Positions 21,552 to 31,869 of a stretch of DNA of 64,000 nucleotides are shown one piece after another; positions within the stretch are counted from its first letter, which is position 1; each line of letters starts with the position of its first letter. The translations under genes were made by a program, and so were the position numbers. This DNA is from Pseudomonas viridiflava (GTDB taxonomy: Bacteria > Pseudomonadota > Gammaproteobacteria > Pseudomonadales > Pseudomonadaceae): the NCBI RefSeq assembly GCF_900601905.1, contig NZ_UWFA01000064.1, forward strand, positions 49,564 to 113,563. Reading direction: 5' to 3'. The notes under the pieces were generated by a model. It saw only the letters and a list, made by a program, of their open reading frames with translations. It was not told where the DNA came from and ran no database searches.

Positions 21552-22448
21552 ATGCGCGCCATCGCTGAATTCATCATGCGCGGCCGCATGCAGGCCACTC
21601 TCGTAGTGGTCGGATGTGCGGCATTGCCGTTGTTGTTCTGGTTGAGTGCTGCTGCAGGTTGCCTTGTGCTCCTGCGGCGCGGGTTGAATGATGCGTTTGG
21701 CATCATTGCCTGGGCTCTGCTGCCAGCGTTGTTCTGGTGGTATTTCGGTGATCCCCGCATCTTCATGGTGCTGGTCGGGTCGCTGGGGTTGGCGATGGTT
21801 TTACGCGCCAGCGAATCCTGGGTCCGCGTGCTGCTGGTCAGCGTGGCATTGGGTCTGTTGTATGCAGTGGTTCTGGGCGCGGTTTTCCGCGAACCGATAG
21901 AGGCGATGTCGCAGGAGTTGCAGAAACACCTGCCGACAATGCTCGCCGGTCTCTACGATCAGATGTCCGTAGAAGAGCGAGCGCGTCTGGGAGCACTGAT
22001 TGCACCAGTCTTGAACGGCCTGATAGCGGCCTTGCTGCAAGTCGTCAGTGTATTGAGCCTGATCATCGGGCGTTACTGGCAAGCGTTGTTGTACAACCCT
22101 GGTGGTTTCGGGCGTGAATTTCGCGCCGTGAGACTCCCGCTGGTACCGGCGTTGGTGCTGCTGGTGTGCATGCTTGTAGGGCCGAATTTCGGTCCCCACA
22201 TGGCGATGCTGACACCGCTGTGCAGCGTACCGCTGGTATTCGCCGGGCTGGCCCTGATACATGGTTTGGTGGCTGAAAAGCGACTGGCCAGATTCTGGCT
22301 GGTGGGGATGTACATCACGCTGCTGGTGTTCATGCAGCTGACCTACCCGTTGTTGGTGTTGTTAGCCATTGTCGACAGCCTGATTGATTTTCGCGGTCGC
22401 CGTGCATCGAAGGATGCAGGTAATGGCCCTGCGAACGGTGAAGGTTAA
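21552..22448 (+). CDS. polytopic membrane protein between rpsR and rplI (YybS/DUF2232-like)
   Basis: The 298-residue protein is very hydrophobic, with about eight predicted membrane helices and short loops. It resembles in length and composition the DUF2232/YybS-type membrane proteins found beside ribosomal protein genes, but I cannot prove the family by eye. It lies in the ribosomal operon, 36 bp after rpsR and 19 bp before rplI, so it is probably co-transcribed. No catalytic motif is visible. Function unknown; a role in membrane homeostasis or transport is only a guess. Confidence 0.8.
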   Translation: MRAIAEFIMRGRMQATLVVVGCAALPLLFWLSAAAGCLVLLRRGLNDAFGIIAWALLPALFWWYFGDPRIFMVLVGSLGLAMVLRASESWVRVLLVSVALGLLYAVVLGAVFREPIEAMSQELQKHLPTMLAGLYDQMSVEERARLGALIAPVLNGLIAALLQVVSVLSLIIGRYWQALLYNPGGFGREFRAVRLPLVPALVLLVCMLVGPNFGPHMAMLTPLCSVPLVFAGLALIHGLVAEKRLARFWLVGMYITLLVFMQLTYPLLVLLAIVDSLIDFRGRRASKDAGNGPANGEG

Positions 22449-22467
22449 AAGTTAAGAGGATTTTCAC

Positions 22468-22914
22468 ATGCAACTGATCCTTCTGGAAAAAGTCGCGAAC
22501 CTGGGCAACCTGGGCGACAAAGTAAATGTTAAGGCCGGTTACGGTCGTAACTACCTGCTGCCATACGGCAAGGCTACCGCTGCGACCGCTGCCAACATTG
22601 CAGCGTTCGAAGAGCGTCGTGCCGAGCTGGAAAAACTGGCTGCAGACAAAAAAGCTTCTGCCGAAACTCGCGCTGCCCAACTGGCCGAGCTGGAAGTGAC
22701 TATCACTGCCACCGCCGGTGACGAAGGCAAGCTGTTCGGTTCGATCGGTACCCACGACATCGCTGATGCACTTACCGCCTCTGGCGTTGAAGTTGCAAAA
22801 AGCGAAGTTCGTCTGCCGAACGGCACTATCCGCAACGTTGGCGAATTCGACGTAGCCGTGCACCTGCACAGCGACGTAGAAGCAACCGTACGCGTTGTTG
22901 TGGTGGCTGCTTAA
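22468..22914 (+). CDS. rplI: 50S ribosomal protein L9
   Basis: The 148-residue protein has the L9 N-terminal rRNA-binding domain ([20 protein letters not shown]), a long connecting helix rich in Ala, Glu and Lys (about 42-75) and a C-terminal domain. AAGAGGA precedes the ATG. A terminator follows. Confidence 0.97.
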   Translation: MQLILLEKVANLGNLGDKVNVKAGYGRNYLLPYGKATAATAANIAAFEERRAELEKLAADKKASAETRAAQLAELEVTITATAGDEGKLFGSIGTHDIADALTASGVEVAKSEVRLPNGTIRNVGEFDVAVHLHSDVEATVRVVVVAA

Positions 22915-22959
22915 GCAGTACTAATCGTCTGGCGGCTTGCTCGCCAGAGGATTAACATC

Positions 22960-22993
22960 GGGCACGACCTGTTCTTCAGGCCGTGCCCTTTGT
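22960..22993 (+). terminator. terminator after rplI
   Basis: GGGCACGACCTG pairs with CAGGCCGTGCCC (one mismatch) across a TTCTT loop, followed by TTTGTCTTT. It separates the ribosomal operon from dnaB. Confidence 0.75.
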
Positions 22994-23051
22994 CTTTCTG
23001 TACCACGGGTTTTTACAGCCCGGTTTTCACAACCCCTGATTCTGAGTGGTC

Positions 23052-24446
23052 ATGAACGATATCTCCGTCCCCGAGCAATACGATCTGCAAACCGCTGCCC
23101 TGAAGGTGCCGCCGCATTCCATCGAGGCCGAACAGGCAGTACTCGGCGGTCTGATGCTGGACAATAACGCCTGGGAACGCGTGCTGGATCAGGTGTCGGA
23201 CGGCGACTTCTATCGACATGACCACCGCTTGATATTCCGCGCCATCGCCCGTCTCGCTGACCAGAACCAGCCCATCGACGTCGTGACCCTGGCCGAACAG
23301 CTGGAAAAGGAAGGTCAGACCTCGCAAGTCGGCGGTCTGGGCTATCTCAGTGAACTGGCGAAAAACATCCCGTCGGTCGCCAACATCAAGGCTTATGCGC
23401 AGATCGTTCGCGAGCGGGCCACGCTGCGGCAGTTGATCGGTATCAGCACCGAAATCGCCGATAGCGCCTTCAACCCCGAAGGCCGTAACGCTGCCGAGAT
23501 TCTCGATGAAGCGGAACGGCAGATTTTCCAGATTGCCGAGGCCCGCCCGAAAACTGGCGGCCCGGTCAGTGTTACCGATTTGCTGACCAAGGCCATCGAC
23601 CGCATCGATACGCTGTTCAACACCGATAACGCCATTACTGGCCTCTCCACCGGTTATACCGATCTGGATGAAAAGACCAGCGGGCTGCAGCCATCGGACT
23701 TGATTATCGTCGCCGGTCGTCCGTCCATGGGTAAGACCACCTTTGCCATGAACCTGGTGGAGAACGCAGTGCTGCGCAGCGACAAGGCCGTGCTCGTGTA
23801 CTCGCTGGAGATGCCAGGTGAATCGCTGATCATGCGTATGCTGTCGTCCCTGGGCCGTATCGACCAGACCAAGGTTCGTGCCGGTCGCCTGGAAGACGAC
23901 GATTGGCCACGCCTGACGTCTGCGGTCAACCTGCTCAACGAGCGCAAGCTGTTCATCGACGACACGGCCGGTATCAGCCCCTCGGAGATGCGCGCCCGGA
24001 CCCGTCGTCTGGTGCGTGAGCACGGTGACATCGCACTGATCATGATCGACTACCTGCAGTTGATGCAGATCCCAGGTTCGGGCGGTGACAACCGGACCAA
24101 CGAGATTTCCGAGATTTCCCGCTCGTTGAAAGCCCTGGCCAAGGAATTCAACTGCCCGGTGGTCGCGCTGTCGCAGCTCAACCGCTCCCTGGAGCAACGG
24201 CCGAACAAACGCCCGATCAACTCCGACTTGCGGGAATCCGGAGCGATCGAGCAGGATGCTGACGTGATCATGTTCGTTTACCGGGACGAGGTGTACCACC
24301 CGGAAACCGAGCACAAGGGCATCGCGGAAATCATCATCGGTAAACAGCGTAACGGCCCGATCGGCACTACGCGTCTGGCGTTTATCGGCAAATACACCCG
24401 CTTTGAAAACCTCGCGCCGGGCAGCTACAACTTCGACGAAGATTGA
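23052..24446 (+). CDS. dnaB: replicative DNA helicase DnaB
   Basis: Hexameric 5'-to-3' helicase of the replication fork. It has 464 residues. The N-terminal DnaB/DnaG-interaction domain begins KVPPHSIEAEQAVLGGLM, and the RecA-like C-terminal domain has Walker A GRPSMGKTT (about 222-230) and Walker B IMIDYLQLM. ATG 23052 is chosen over the in-frame GTG at 23046 as the family usually begins MNDIS; the ribosome-binding site is weak. The stop is 9 bp from the 3' end of the convergent gene at 24455. Confidence 0.96.
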   Translation: MNDISVPEQYDLQTAALKVPPHSIEAEQAVLGGLMLDNNAWERVLDQVSDGDFYRHDHRLIFRAIARLADQNQPIDVVTLAEQLEKEGQTSQVGGLGYLSELAKNIPSVANIKAYAQIVRERATLRQLIGISTEIADSAFNPEGRNAAEILDEAERQIFQIAEARPKTGGPVSVTDLLTKAIDRIDTLFNTDNAITGLSTGYTDLDEKTSGLQPSDLIIVAGRPSMGKTTFAMNLVENAVLRSDKAVLVYSLEMPGESLIMRMLSSLGRIDQTKVRAGRLEDDDWPRLTSAVNLLNERKLFIDDTAGISPSEMRARTRRLVREHGDIALIMIDYLQLMQIPGSGGDNRTNEISEISRSLKALAKEFNCPVVALSQLNRSLEQRPNKRPINSDLRESGAIEQDADVIMFVYRDEVYHPETEHKGIAEIIIGKQRNGPIGTTRLAFIGKYTRFENLAPGSYNFDED

Positions 24447-24454
24447 GTGCTGGC

Positions 24455-27400
24455 TCAGGAAAATCGTTCAGACAGCAAAATATCCAGCACTTGGGTTTTC
24501 TCCAGCGAACCGCGATGGATTTCATAGCGGCGACCGGATTGAGCCTCCTGAATCTGTAATTGCGCGCCTTGAAATCGCTGCTCCGGGCGCTTGAGGTGCG
24601 CCGCGGTGAAGGCTGTCGGATCGCTGGCCAGCTCGGCGTAATGCAAATGGGCATAAGCCCAGACCTGATTGCGATCCCTGATCTTCAATTCGAACTCGTC
24701 GATGTAGTCCCGTGGTGTCTGCTGCCTGCTGGAGCCCGCGCGCTCAAGGGCTATACGGTCCTGCCGGGTTTTGCGCACGCTCAGGTTGTTGCTGGCGGCC
24801 AGGTATTGCAGGTCGTTGGCGATTGGAGCGTTGTTGGCGATGATCAGATCAATGCGCAGCGTTCGGCCTTTGTGCCGCAGGTATCGAGCCTTTTCACGCA
24901 GTTCGTCGCGTTTGTCCAAAGCTTGCTGGCTCTGCTGTGGGTCCGCCAATCGCGCCGCCACTTCCTGAATGTCATTGGCGTGCTCCTCCAGACGGTTGGC
25001 GTGGTACTCCAGCAGACCTTCCGGTGCGGAAGGCGCCGAGCCTTTCTTGCGGCCCAGATAGTCCGCCACCGATTCATAGTGGCTCGCCTCTTTGAGCAGC
25101 TTTTGCGCCGCAGTTTCATAGGTTTCCCAGGCGGGAGGCGCTGGCTGACTGGCACTGGGAGAGGGTAGACGGCTCGTGCGATGTTCGACCCAGTACTGGC
25201 CGTCACTGGAGCGCAGATAGGTGGCTTTACGCTGGCCGCGACTGTCGAGTATGTCGACGATATTCGGGTTGTCGCTGCGGGGTTTTCCGCTGAGGAGCGT
25301 GTTGTCCTGAGTGATGATTTCCACCCGGTTCTTCGGCGTGGTTGGTGGTGGAGTCGCGCTTTGCCTTGCTTTTGCGGGCGCACGGCCCTTGCCGGGGCTG
25401 GGTGTGCGTCGGGGCTGCGGCTCGGGTGCGACGGGGAATTCGTCGAGTTTGATCAACAGACGGTCGATCTCGTCGTGAACCAGTGACTTAAAGCGCTCGA
25501 TTAACGAAACCACGTTTGCGTTGGCATCCTGCATCGGTTTGTACAGCGGCACCTGAAGCTCGGTGTTCAGTTCAAACAACCCCGTGGACTCCATTGCCCG
25601 CAGTTCCAGTGTGCTGATGCCCTGATAGAGGTCGCAAGCGCGGCTATAGTTCTGGTCGATATTTTCCAGCTCGATGATGGTCTTGATGAGCTTTTCACGT
25701 TTGAGCGCAATGCTCGGCGGCAACTCCCCGAAGTCGCTGGTTGCGGCCCTGCGATGGCGCAAGACCTGGACGTGAAGGTTTTCGTGGGTCATCTGTTTCA
25801 GGTGGTAATACTCGTTCCCTGCCAGAAGGAAGTAGGTCGTGGTGCCCGGCTGGGAAAAGTGTGTTTCGAATTCCGACAGAACATGTTGCAGGGCAAGCTC
25901 GTTCTCAAGGTATTGCTGCCGCTCGGCCAGGGTCTTTTCGCGCATGGCCTTCATGCGATCAGTCTTTGGCGCGCCGCCGCTCAGCCCGATAGCGGCGCCC
26001 ACCCACACGCCTTGAACATTGCGGGTAATTGGCTCGCTGCGACCCGGTCGGGTCGCGACAAAGCGATTGTTCGGGTCGCTTGCCAGCGGATCGCCCGGCC
26101 TGACAATGCACATGACTTTACGGCCGGGGCTGGAGGCATCGAGGTCGTGCAACACCTGAAAGAACTCATCCTCGATGCGCACATACAGCTTGCCCGAGTC
26201 GGCATGCAGGCCATCGCTGTCTGACTGGTTGGCGCTGTAGTCGTGGGCGAGCTGAAAAGCACCCAGGCGATCGGCATTCAGGTCAAAGGTGTTCGGTGCA
26301 GGCAGCAAGTCGCCGAGGGTGGCGCTATGTATCAGCGCCTGGCTGAGAATGGCGGTGGAGAGTTCGCGGCCTTGATCGAGCTGGTACTTCAAATGCTGGC
26401 GCTGCCGGTCAGTCAGTGTGCGCAACAGCGCCGACATCAGCGGGTAATCAGGGCCATTGGGTTGCAACATGTCCTGGTTGGTTTGATCGTACCCGGCGTA
26501 ACGGTCGTCGAGCCGTGCAAGGATCACGGCGTTGGGGGCCGATTGATTGCCATAAGTGCCCAGCAGGCGATTGGTCTTGACGATGCCACCATTGAAGTCC
26601 GTCGCGCCTTGATAGACCTGGATGCATGAATCCGCTGGCCACCCGGGCTGAACGGTCAGCCATTCACAGGCGATGGCTTCGGCGTCTGCCCCCATGCCAG
26701 CGCCCTTCGGGTCGTTGAGTGTATTGAGCGCTGTGATCAGGCGGCATTGCGTTCGTGCCTGATCGAGGCTCGACCGTAGTACGGGATCCAGCGGGCTGCG
26801 CAGCGTCACGCTGTTGAGGGCCGGGTGGTCGCGAAGCATCCCGCGGGCTGCGATGGGCGACAAGTCGTTGAACCGCAACTGCAGCACCCGCGCTTGCGCC
26901 GGGCTGTCATGGATCGCCTGCTCGGGAGATGCACCGGCGCGTCGCGCCTGCAGGTCGTGGATGGCGAATTGCAGTGTCCAGGGCATGGGTGCATCCCCAT
27001 TCCAGGTGGCCTCCAGCTGGGCACGATTGATGTTTGTCAGCGCTTGCAGGTAATGCACGTCATCACGGCTCAGCGCGGGCAGGTGATGGCTCAGCAGGGT
27101 CTGCAGCAGCTCGGCGCTGGTCAGGTTGCTGACGTCGGCGGGGGCCAGTCGCCAGTGCCGGTGTACAGGGTCGTAGCGCATCAACGGCTGATAGTGCCGG
27201 GTATCGGGGTGCTTGAGCCGGTACTGCTCGAACGCGATGTCGTAGCTCATCTCGCCGACCCGGACTTGCCCACCGACCTTGATCTGAGCATAGGTCGTGC
27301 CGTCCTTGGCAAACAGCCCCATCGCATTGGCGCTCAAGCCGTCAAGCACTCGGCTATCAAGCGGCGTGTAAGGATGCAGGTCTGTTAGCCAAAGGCGGCG

Positions 27401-28987
27401 ACCACCGTCAGGCATATCAATTGCCTGAGGTCTGCCGATGGCAGTCATCAGCTTTCGAGTGCGCTGCGCGGAAAGTTTTGCGCCCACCATTTGAATGCGA
27501 CTGCTGATGATCAGCTCGGCAATGTCGCCCAGCGCCTGAACGAACTCTGCGGACTGACCGCGCGCAAAGGCTTCGCTGGCACTGAGCGTGTTGTAGGCCA
27601 GAGTTCCTAGGCTGGCGACAATCATCAGCCGGTTGAGCCCTGTCACTCCGCCCGGCGCGGGCAGGGTCAGCAGTTCGAGGATCTCGCTGCCGATATGCCG
27701 CAGCGTTTGTTTTACCTGCTGCCAGTCCCTGCTGGCCGTCGAGGTTGCGATGCTCTGCAGGTCCTGGAAGAGGATGAGGCTTTGGCGCATTTCCATAGCG
27801 CTCAGCAGCGAGTGAGTGGACGCTCTTGGCGGGTTGATTTCGGCGCGAATGTAGATCCGTTCTGTGGCTGGGCTACGGCTGTTGAAGACCGCGTAGAGCT
27901 GTTTTGCCACCCAGTTCAGTTGGCTTTCGTCGACAGCCGTGGTCCTGAGCTCTCCCAGCAGGATGGCCTGATCGCCCAGCGACAAGGCGCGCAGCAGCCA
28001 TTCGATGCGCTGGGCCTTGGCGTCCGCGCAAATCTGCTGACGTAATGAAGTGACAGCATCTGTTGTGCTGCGGTGTCGACGCAGCGCGCCTTGCGGGCGA
28101 TTCGGGAAGTAGCTGAAAACCGCGTCGCTGTCGGGCAGCGCAAACACGCAGAACGGCAATGGCACAGCCGTGGGGGTCGGCAGTTGCCAGCCAAAGTAAA
28201 GATGGAAAAACTGCCAGGTGAGGGCGTTCTCCCTGGTGAACGCTGCCATTAGCCGGGGGGCATCGTCGATGATCATCTTGCCGCGCATCGCTTCGAGCAA
28301 GTCCAGTTCGAAAGCGGCCTTGCGATGGGCAAAAATCAACGGGTTGAGGGTGGTTGCGATGTGGCTGGCCAAGGCCTTGCGCAAGCGCGATGCCAAGTCG
28401 TAGCCGCGAATCAGGTCGATGCACTCGGTGACCTGCAGATTCTCCACGCTGTGGCTCAGCGAGCCTTCGGCATGGCTGTTGATGGCGCTCGCGCGTTGAA
28501 AATCCAGGCCCGAATGCAGACGGCTGGAGAGGTGGAAGGCAAAGTTATCGAGGGCTGCCTGCCACAGCGTCGTGGACAGGAAGCGTTCGCGCGCAGCATC
28601 ACTGACCAGCGACCGCTTGACCCTGGGGCTCAATAGTCTGGTCAGCAGCTCGATGGGGTCATTGATGCTCTCCCGCCGGGGGACTTCAAGCACTCGGGTA
28701 TGCAGCCAAGTCTTGTGCAGATCCAGAGTCTGCCCGGTCTTGATCCGGAATAGCTCGACCAGCTCGGCACAGGCTCTGGCTTCAAAGTCGCTCTTGAACG
28801 CCTGAATGGCGGTGGCCAGGTCGTTTTTTGCCAGCGGTTCTATCCGGCACAGTTGCAGATAGCGTCGGCGCTGGTCCTCGTCGAGGCTGGCGAGAGAAGT
28901 CGCCAGTTGCGCCTCGATAAGCGCCAGGGCTTGATAATCGGACCAGCTTTCGCTGGTCATGCAGATGTCTTCGATGCTCTGAGTCAT
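24455..28987 (-). CDS. large putative toxin/effector (dermonecrotic toxin DUF6543-like)
   Basis: The 1510-residue protein has no signal peptide and no clear transmembrane domain. One hydrophobic stretch lies around 443-468. The N-terminal two thirds (about 60-900) resemble the dermonecrotic-toxin/DUF6543 architecture common in large Pseudomonas toxins and effectors, including the recurrent block [15 protein letters not shown] Pro/Arg/Lys-rich linker (about 1184-1225) separates a C-terminal part that has charged coiled-coil segments and ends in [12 protein letters not shown]. No leucine-rich repeats and no NEL-type catalytic Cys motif are seen. The assignment comes from memory of the family, and the activity and target are unknown. 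No immunity gene, chaperone or secretion gene adjoins it. It is convergent with dnaB and divergent from ygiQ. Confidence 0.55.
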   Translation of the reverse strand: MTQSIEDICMTSESWSDYQALALIEAQLATSLASLDEDQRRRYLQLCRIEPLAKNDLATAIQAFKSDFEARACAELVELFRIKTGQTLDLHKTWLHTRVLEVPRRESINDPIELLTRLLSPRVKRSLVSDAARERFLSTTLWQAALDNFAFHLSSRLHSGLDFQRASAINSHAEGSLSHSVENLQVTECIDLIRGYDLASRLRKALASHIATTLNPLIFAHRKAAFELDLLEAMRGKMIIDDAPRLMAAFTRENALTWQFFHLYFGWQLPTPTAVPLPFCVFALPDSDAVFSYFPNRPQGALRRHRSTTDAVTSLRQQICADAKAQRIEWLLRALSLGDQAILLGELRTTAVDESQLNWVAKQLYAVFNSRSPATERIYIRAEINPPRASTHSLLSAMEMRQSLILFQDLQSIATSTASRDWQQVKQTLRHIGSEILELLTLPAPGGVTGLNRLMIVASLGTLAYNTLSASEAFARGQSAEFVQALGDIAELIISSRIQMVGAKLSAQRTRKLMTAIGRPQAIDMPDGGRRLWLTDLHPYTPLDSRVLDGLSANAMGLFAKDGTTYAQIKVGGQVRVGEMSYDIAFEQYRLKHPDTRHYQPLMRYDPVHRHWRLAPADVSNLTSAELLQTLLSHHLPALSRDDVHYLQALTNINRAQLEATWNGDAPMPWTLQFAIHDLQARRAGASPEQAIHDSPAQARVLQLRFNDLSPIAARGMLRDHPALNSVTLRSPLDPVLRSSLDQARTQCRLITALNTLNDPKGAGMGADAEAIACEWLTVQPGWPADSCIQVYQGATDFNGGIVKTNRLLGTYGNQSAPNAVILARLDDRYAGYDQTNQDMLQPNGPDYPLMSALLRTLTDRQRQHLKYQLDQGRELSTAILSQALIHSATLGDLLPAPNTFDLNADRLGAFQLAHDYSANQSDSDGLHADSGKLYVRIEDEFFQVLHDLDASSPGRKVMCIVRPGDPLASDPNNRFVATRPGRSEPITRNVQGVWVGAAIGLSGGAPKTDRMKAMREKTLAERQQYLENELALQHVLSEFETHFSQPGTTTYFLLAGNEYYHLKQMTHENLHVQVLRHRRAATSDFGELPPSIALKREKLIKTIIELENIDQNYSRACDLYQGISTLELRAMESTGLFELNTELQVPLYKPMQDANANVVSLIERFKSLVHDEIDRLLIKLDEFPVAPEPQPRRTPSPGKGRAPAKARQSATPPPTTPKNRVEIITQDNTLLSGKPRSDNPNIVDILDSRGQRKATYLRSSDGQYWVEHRTSRLPSPSASQPAPPAWETYETAAQKLLKEASHYESVADYLGRKKGSAPSAPEGLLEYHANRLEEHANDIQEVAARLADPQQSQQALDKRDELREKARYLRHKGRTLRIDLIIANNAPIANDLQYLAASNNLSVRKTRQDRIALERAGSSRQQTPRDYIDEFELKIRDRNQVWAYAHLHYAELASDPTAFTAAHLKRPEQRFQGAQLQIQEAQSGRRYEIHRGSLEKTQVLDILLSERFS

Positions 28988-29230
28988 GGTGGCCTGCCTT
29001 CGTGGGAAGCACGCCCGGGCTTGATCCGGGCGAAAAAAGGCAAGCTAACGGGATGGCCAGGCGGCGCTGCGGTAGATAGTTGTGGTGGTAAGCCTGGCTT
29101 CAGAGGAGGGCGACGGGTGACATTAAATCCGACCACGCTCGTCGGACTTGATCATTTTTTGTGCTATTATCCGCGACCGCGATTTTCTCTGCAGAGACTC
29201 GCCTTCCTGACACCAACGCCGGTCATCGAC
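28988..29230. other. divergent control region, toxin-like gene / ygiQ
   Basis: The 243-bp non-coding stretch must hold promoters in both directions. On the plus strand TATTAT (29165-29170) in an AT-rich patch is a candidate -10 for ygiQ, but no good -35 is seen. On the minus strand only a weak AGGCAGG precedes the toxin-like start. Confidence 0.4.
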
Positions 29231-31546
29231 ATGCAAGCAGCCAAGCCGTTATTTGACTATCCCAAGTACTGGGCCGAATGTTTCGGACCAGCGCCTTTCC
29301 TGCCCATGAGCCGGGAAGAAATGGATCAGCTTGGCTGGGATTCCTGCGACATCATCATCGTTACCGGTGATGCGTACGTCGATCACCCGTCGTTCGGCAT
29401 GGCGATCATCGGCCGGCTGCTGGAGTCTCAGGGCTTTCGCGTCGGGATCATTGCCCAGCCGAACTGGCAGTCCAAAGACGACTTCATGAAACTCGGCGAG
29501 CCGAACCTGTTCTTCGGTGTCGCTGCTGGCAACATGGATTCGATGATCAACCGCTACACCGCCGACAAGAAAATCCGTTCCGACGACGCCTACACCCCAG
29601 GCGGCATGGCCGGCAAACGCCCGGATCGCGCCAGCCTCGTGTACAGCCAGCGCTGCAAGGAAGCCTACAAGCATGTGCCGATCGTGCTGGGCGGCATCGA
29701 GGCTTCGCTGCGCCGTATCGCGCATTACGATTACTGGCAGGACAAGGTCCGCAACTCGATCCTGATCGACGCCTGCGCCGACATCCTGCTGTACGGCAAC
29801 GCCGAACGAGCGATTGTCGAGGTGGCCCAGCGCCTGTCCTACGGCCACAAGATCGAAGACATCACCGATGTGCGCGGCACCGCGTTCATTCGTCGTGACA
29901 CGCCCAAAGACTGGTACGAAGTGGACTCCACGCGTATCGACCGTCCGGGCAAGGTCGACAAGATCATCAACCCGTACGTGAATACCCAGGACACCCAGGC
30001 CTGCGCCATCGAGCAGGAAAAGGGCCCGGTTGAAGATCCGAACGAAGCCAAGGTCGTGCAGATTCTGGCCAGCCCGCGCATGACCCGCGACAAGACGGTC
30101 ATCCGTCTGCCGTCCGTGGAAAAGGTCCGTGGCGATGCGGTGCTCTATGCCCACGCCAACCGCGTGTTGCACCTGGAAACCAACCCCGGCAACGCCCGTG
30201 CGCTGGTCCAGAAGCATGGTGAAGTCGATGTCTGGTTCAACCCGCCACCGATTCCCATGACCACCGAAGAAATGGACTACGTGTTCGGCATGCCTTACGC
30301 ACGTATCCCGCATCCTGCGTACGGCAAGGAAAAAATCCCGGCCTACGACATGATCCGCTTCTCGGTGAACATCATGCGTGGCTGCTTTGGTGGTTGCACC
30401 TTCTGCTCGATCACCGAGCACGAAGGCCGCATCATCCAGAACCGTTCCGAAGAATCGATCATTCGCGAAATCGAAGAAATTCGCGACAAGGTGCCAGGCT
30501 TTACCGGGGTTATTTCCGACCTGGGTGGGCCAACCGCGAACATGTACCGCATCGCCTGCAAGAGCCCGGAAATCGAATCCGCGTGCCGCAAGCCGTCCTG
30601 CGTGTTCCCGGGTATCTGCCCAAATCTGAACACCGATCACTCGTCGCTGATCCAATTGTATCGCAGCGCTCGTGCGTTGCCGGGCGTGAAGAAAATCCTG
30701 ATTGCTTCCGGTTTGCGCTACGACCTCGCGGTCGAGTCGCCGGAATACGTCAAGGAACTGGTCACCCACCACGTCGGTGGCTACCTCAAGATCGCCCCGG
30801 AACACACCGAGGAAGGTCCGCTCAACCAGATGATGAAACCGGGCATTGGCAGCTATGACAAGTTCAAGCGCATGTTCGAGAAGTATTCGAAAGAGGCGGG
30901 CAAAGAGCAGTACCTGATTCCGTACTTCATTGCCGCCCACCCCGGCACCACCGATGAAGACATGATGAACCTGGCGCTGTGGCTCAAGGGCAACGGCTTC
31001 CGTGCCGACCAGGTGCAGGCGTTCTATCCGTCGCCGATGGCCACGGCTACCGCCATGTATCACTCGGGCAAGAACCCGCTGCGCAAGGTCACCTATAAGA
31101 GCGATGCGGTGACCATCGTCAAGAGCGAAGACCAGCGCCGTCTGCACAAGGCGTTCCTGCGCTATCACGATCCGAAAGGCTGGCCAATGCTGCGTGAGGC
31201 ATTGACCCGCATGGGCCGTGCCGACCTGATCGGTTCGGGCAAGGATCAACTGATCCCGTCGCATCAGCCGACCACCGACAGCTACCAGAGCGCCCGTCGC
31301 AAGAACTCGACGCCAGCCGGTAGCCATAAAGTGGCTAGCCCTAAAGCACCGAAAACCACGCTGATCCAGACCCAGCACACCGGCCTGCCACCCCGTGGCA
31401 GCGACGGCAGCAAGCCGTGGGACAAACGTGAAGAAGCCAAAGCCGCCGCCATGGCTCGTAACAAGCAAGCGGCGAAAGAGCGCATGGATGCTGCCAAAGG
31501 CAAAGGCCCGAAACCACCCAAGCGCAAGCCGGTAGTTCCGCGCTAA
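29231..31546 (+). CDS. YgiQ family radical SAM protein
   Basis: The 771-residue protein has a long N-terminal B12-binding-like domain. The radical SAM core carries the 4Fe-4S motif CFGGCTFC at Cys385, Cys389 and Cys392, followed by [13 protein letters not shown] and [17 protein letters not shown]. The C-terminal 90 residues are basic and low-complexity (Lys, Ala, Pro). Members are widely conserved and their reaction is not established. ATG 29231 gives the family N-terminus ([14 protein letters not shown]), whereas upstream in-frame codons read antisense to the divergent gene. REP elements follow. Confidence 0.9.
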   Translation: MQAAKPLFDYPKYWAECFGPAPFLPMSREEMDQLGWDSCDIIIVTGDAYVDHPSFGMAIIGRLLESQGFRVGIIAQPNWQSKDDFMKLGEPNLFFGVAAGNMDSMINRYTADKKIRSDDAYTPGGMAGKRPDRASLVYSQRCKEAYKHVPIVLGGIEASLRRIAHYDYWQDKVRNSILIDACADILLYGNAERAIVEVAQRLSYGHKIEDITDVRGTAFIRRDTPKDWYEVDSTRIDRPGKVDKIINPYVNTQDTQACAIEQEKGPVEDPNEAKVVQILASPRMTRDKTVIRLPSVEKVRGDAVLYAHANRVLHLETNPGNARALVQKHGEVDVWFNPPPIPMTTEEMDYVFGMPYARIPHPAYGKEKIPAYDMIRFSVNIMRGCFGGCTFCSITEHEGRIIQNRSEESIIREIEEIRDKVPGFTGVISDLGGPTANMYRIACKSPEIESACRKPSCVFPGICPNLNTDHSSLIQLYRSARALPGVKKILIASGLRYDLAVESPEYVKELVTHHVGGYLKIAPEHTEEGPLNQMMKPGIGSYDKFKRMFEKYSKEAGKEQYLIPYFIAAHPGTTDEDMMNLALWLKGNGFRADQVQAFYPSPMATATAMYHSGKNPLRKVTYKSDAVTIVKSEDQRRLHKAFLRYHDPKGWPMLREALTRMGRADLIGSGKDQLIPSHQPTTDSYQSARRKNSTPAGSHKVASPKAPKTTLIQTQHTGLPPRGSDGSKPWDKREEAKAAAMARNKQAAKERMDAAKGKGPKPPKRKPVVPR

Positions 31547-31869
31547 CTGGGCGAGTGCGGGTAGGAGCGAACTGGTCCGCAAGGCGTTGTGGCTCGCCAA
31601 CTCGATCCACACCCGCGCACCCCCTGTAGGAGCTGCCGCAGGCTGCGAAGGCGTTGTTACTGACACGACCTATTCGCAGCCCGCGGCAGCTCCTACAGAT
31701 TTGGTTGCTACTCCCGCCTAATGCGATCCACAACACACTCAAAGCGAAAGAAGACTAGTCCTACGAGTTGGCGGAGTTAGTCCTACATTCAGCCGCGCAA
31801 TCACATTTTATGCTCGATTTTTCAACGCAAGGGCTCGCTCGCCAGCGGCCTGAGTCATGGAGAGTCGTC
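31547..31869. other. intergenic region with REP elements
   Basis: No gene is seen in these 323 bp. They hold a single diverged unit near 31561 (GTAGGAGCGAACTGGTCCGC), the full palindrome at 31626-31696, and the GGAGAG ribosome-binding site at 31859-31864 for the next gene. Confidence 0.6.
31626..31696. repeat. REP palindrome, GCCGCAGGCTGCG family
   Basis: The left arm is GTAGGAGCTGCCGCAGGCTG and the right arm is CAGCCCGCGGCAGCTCCTAC, with about 31 bp between. A diverged copy lies at 34127-34198. The family is distinct from the GAGCTTGCTCGC units. Confidence 0.8.

Noticed and set aside
24455..28987. NEL-type E3 ubiquitin ligase effector
   Set aside because: No leucine-rich repeats and no recognisable NEL catalytic Cys motif are visible.
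29249..31666. 805-codon frame opposite ygiQ
   Set aside because: Its composition (rich in His, Arg, Val and Asp) is typical of an antisense frame in GC-rich DNA, and the plus-strand radical SAM motif is clear.
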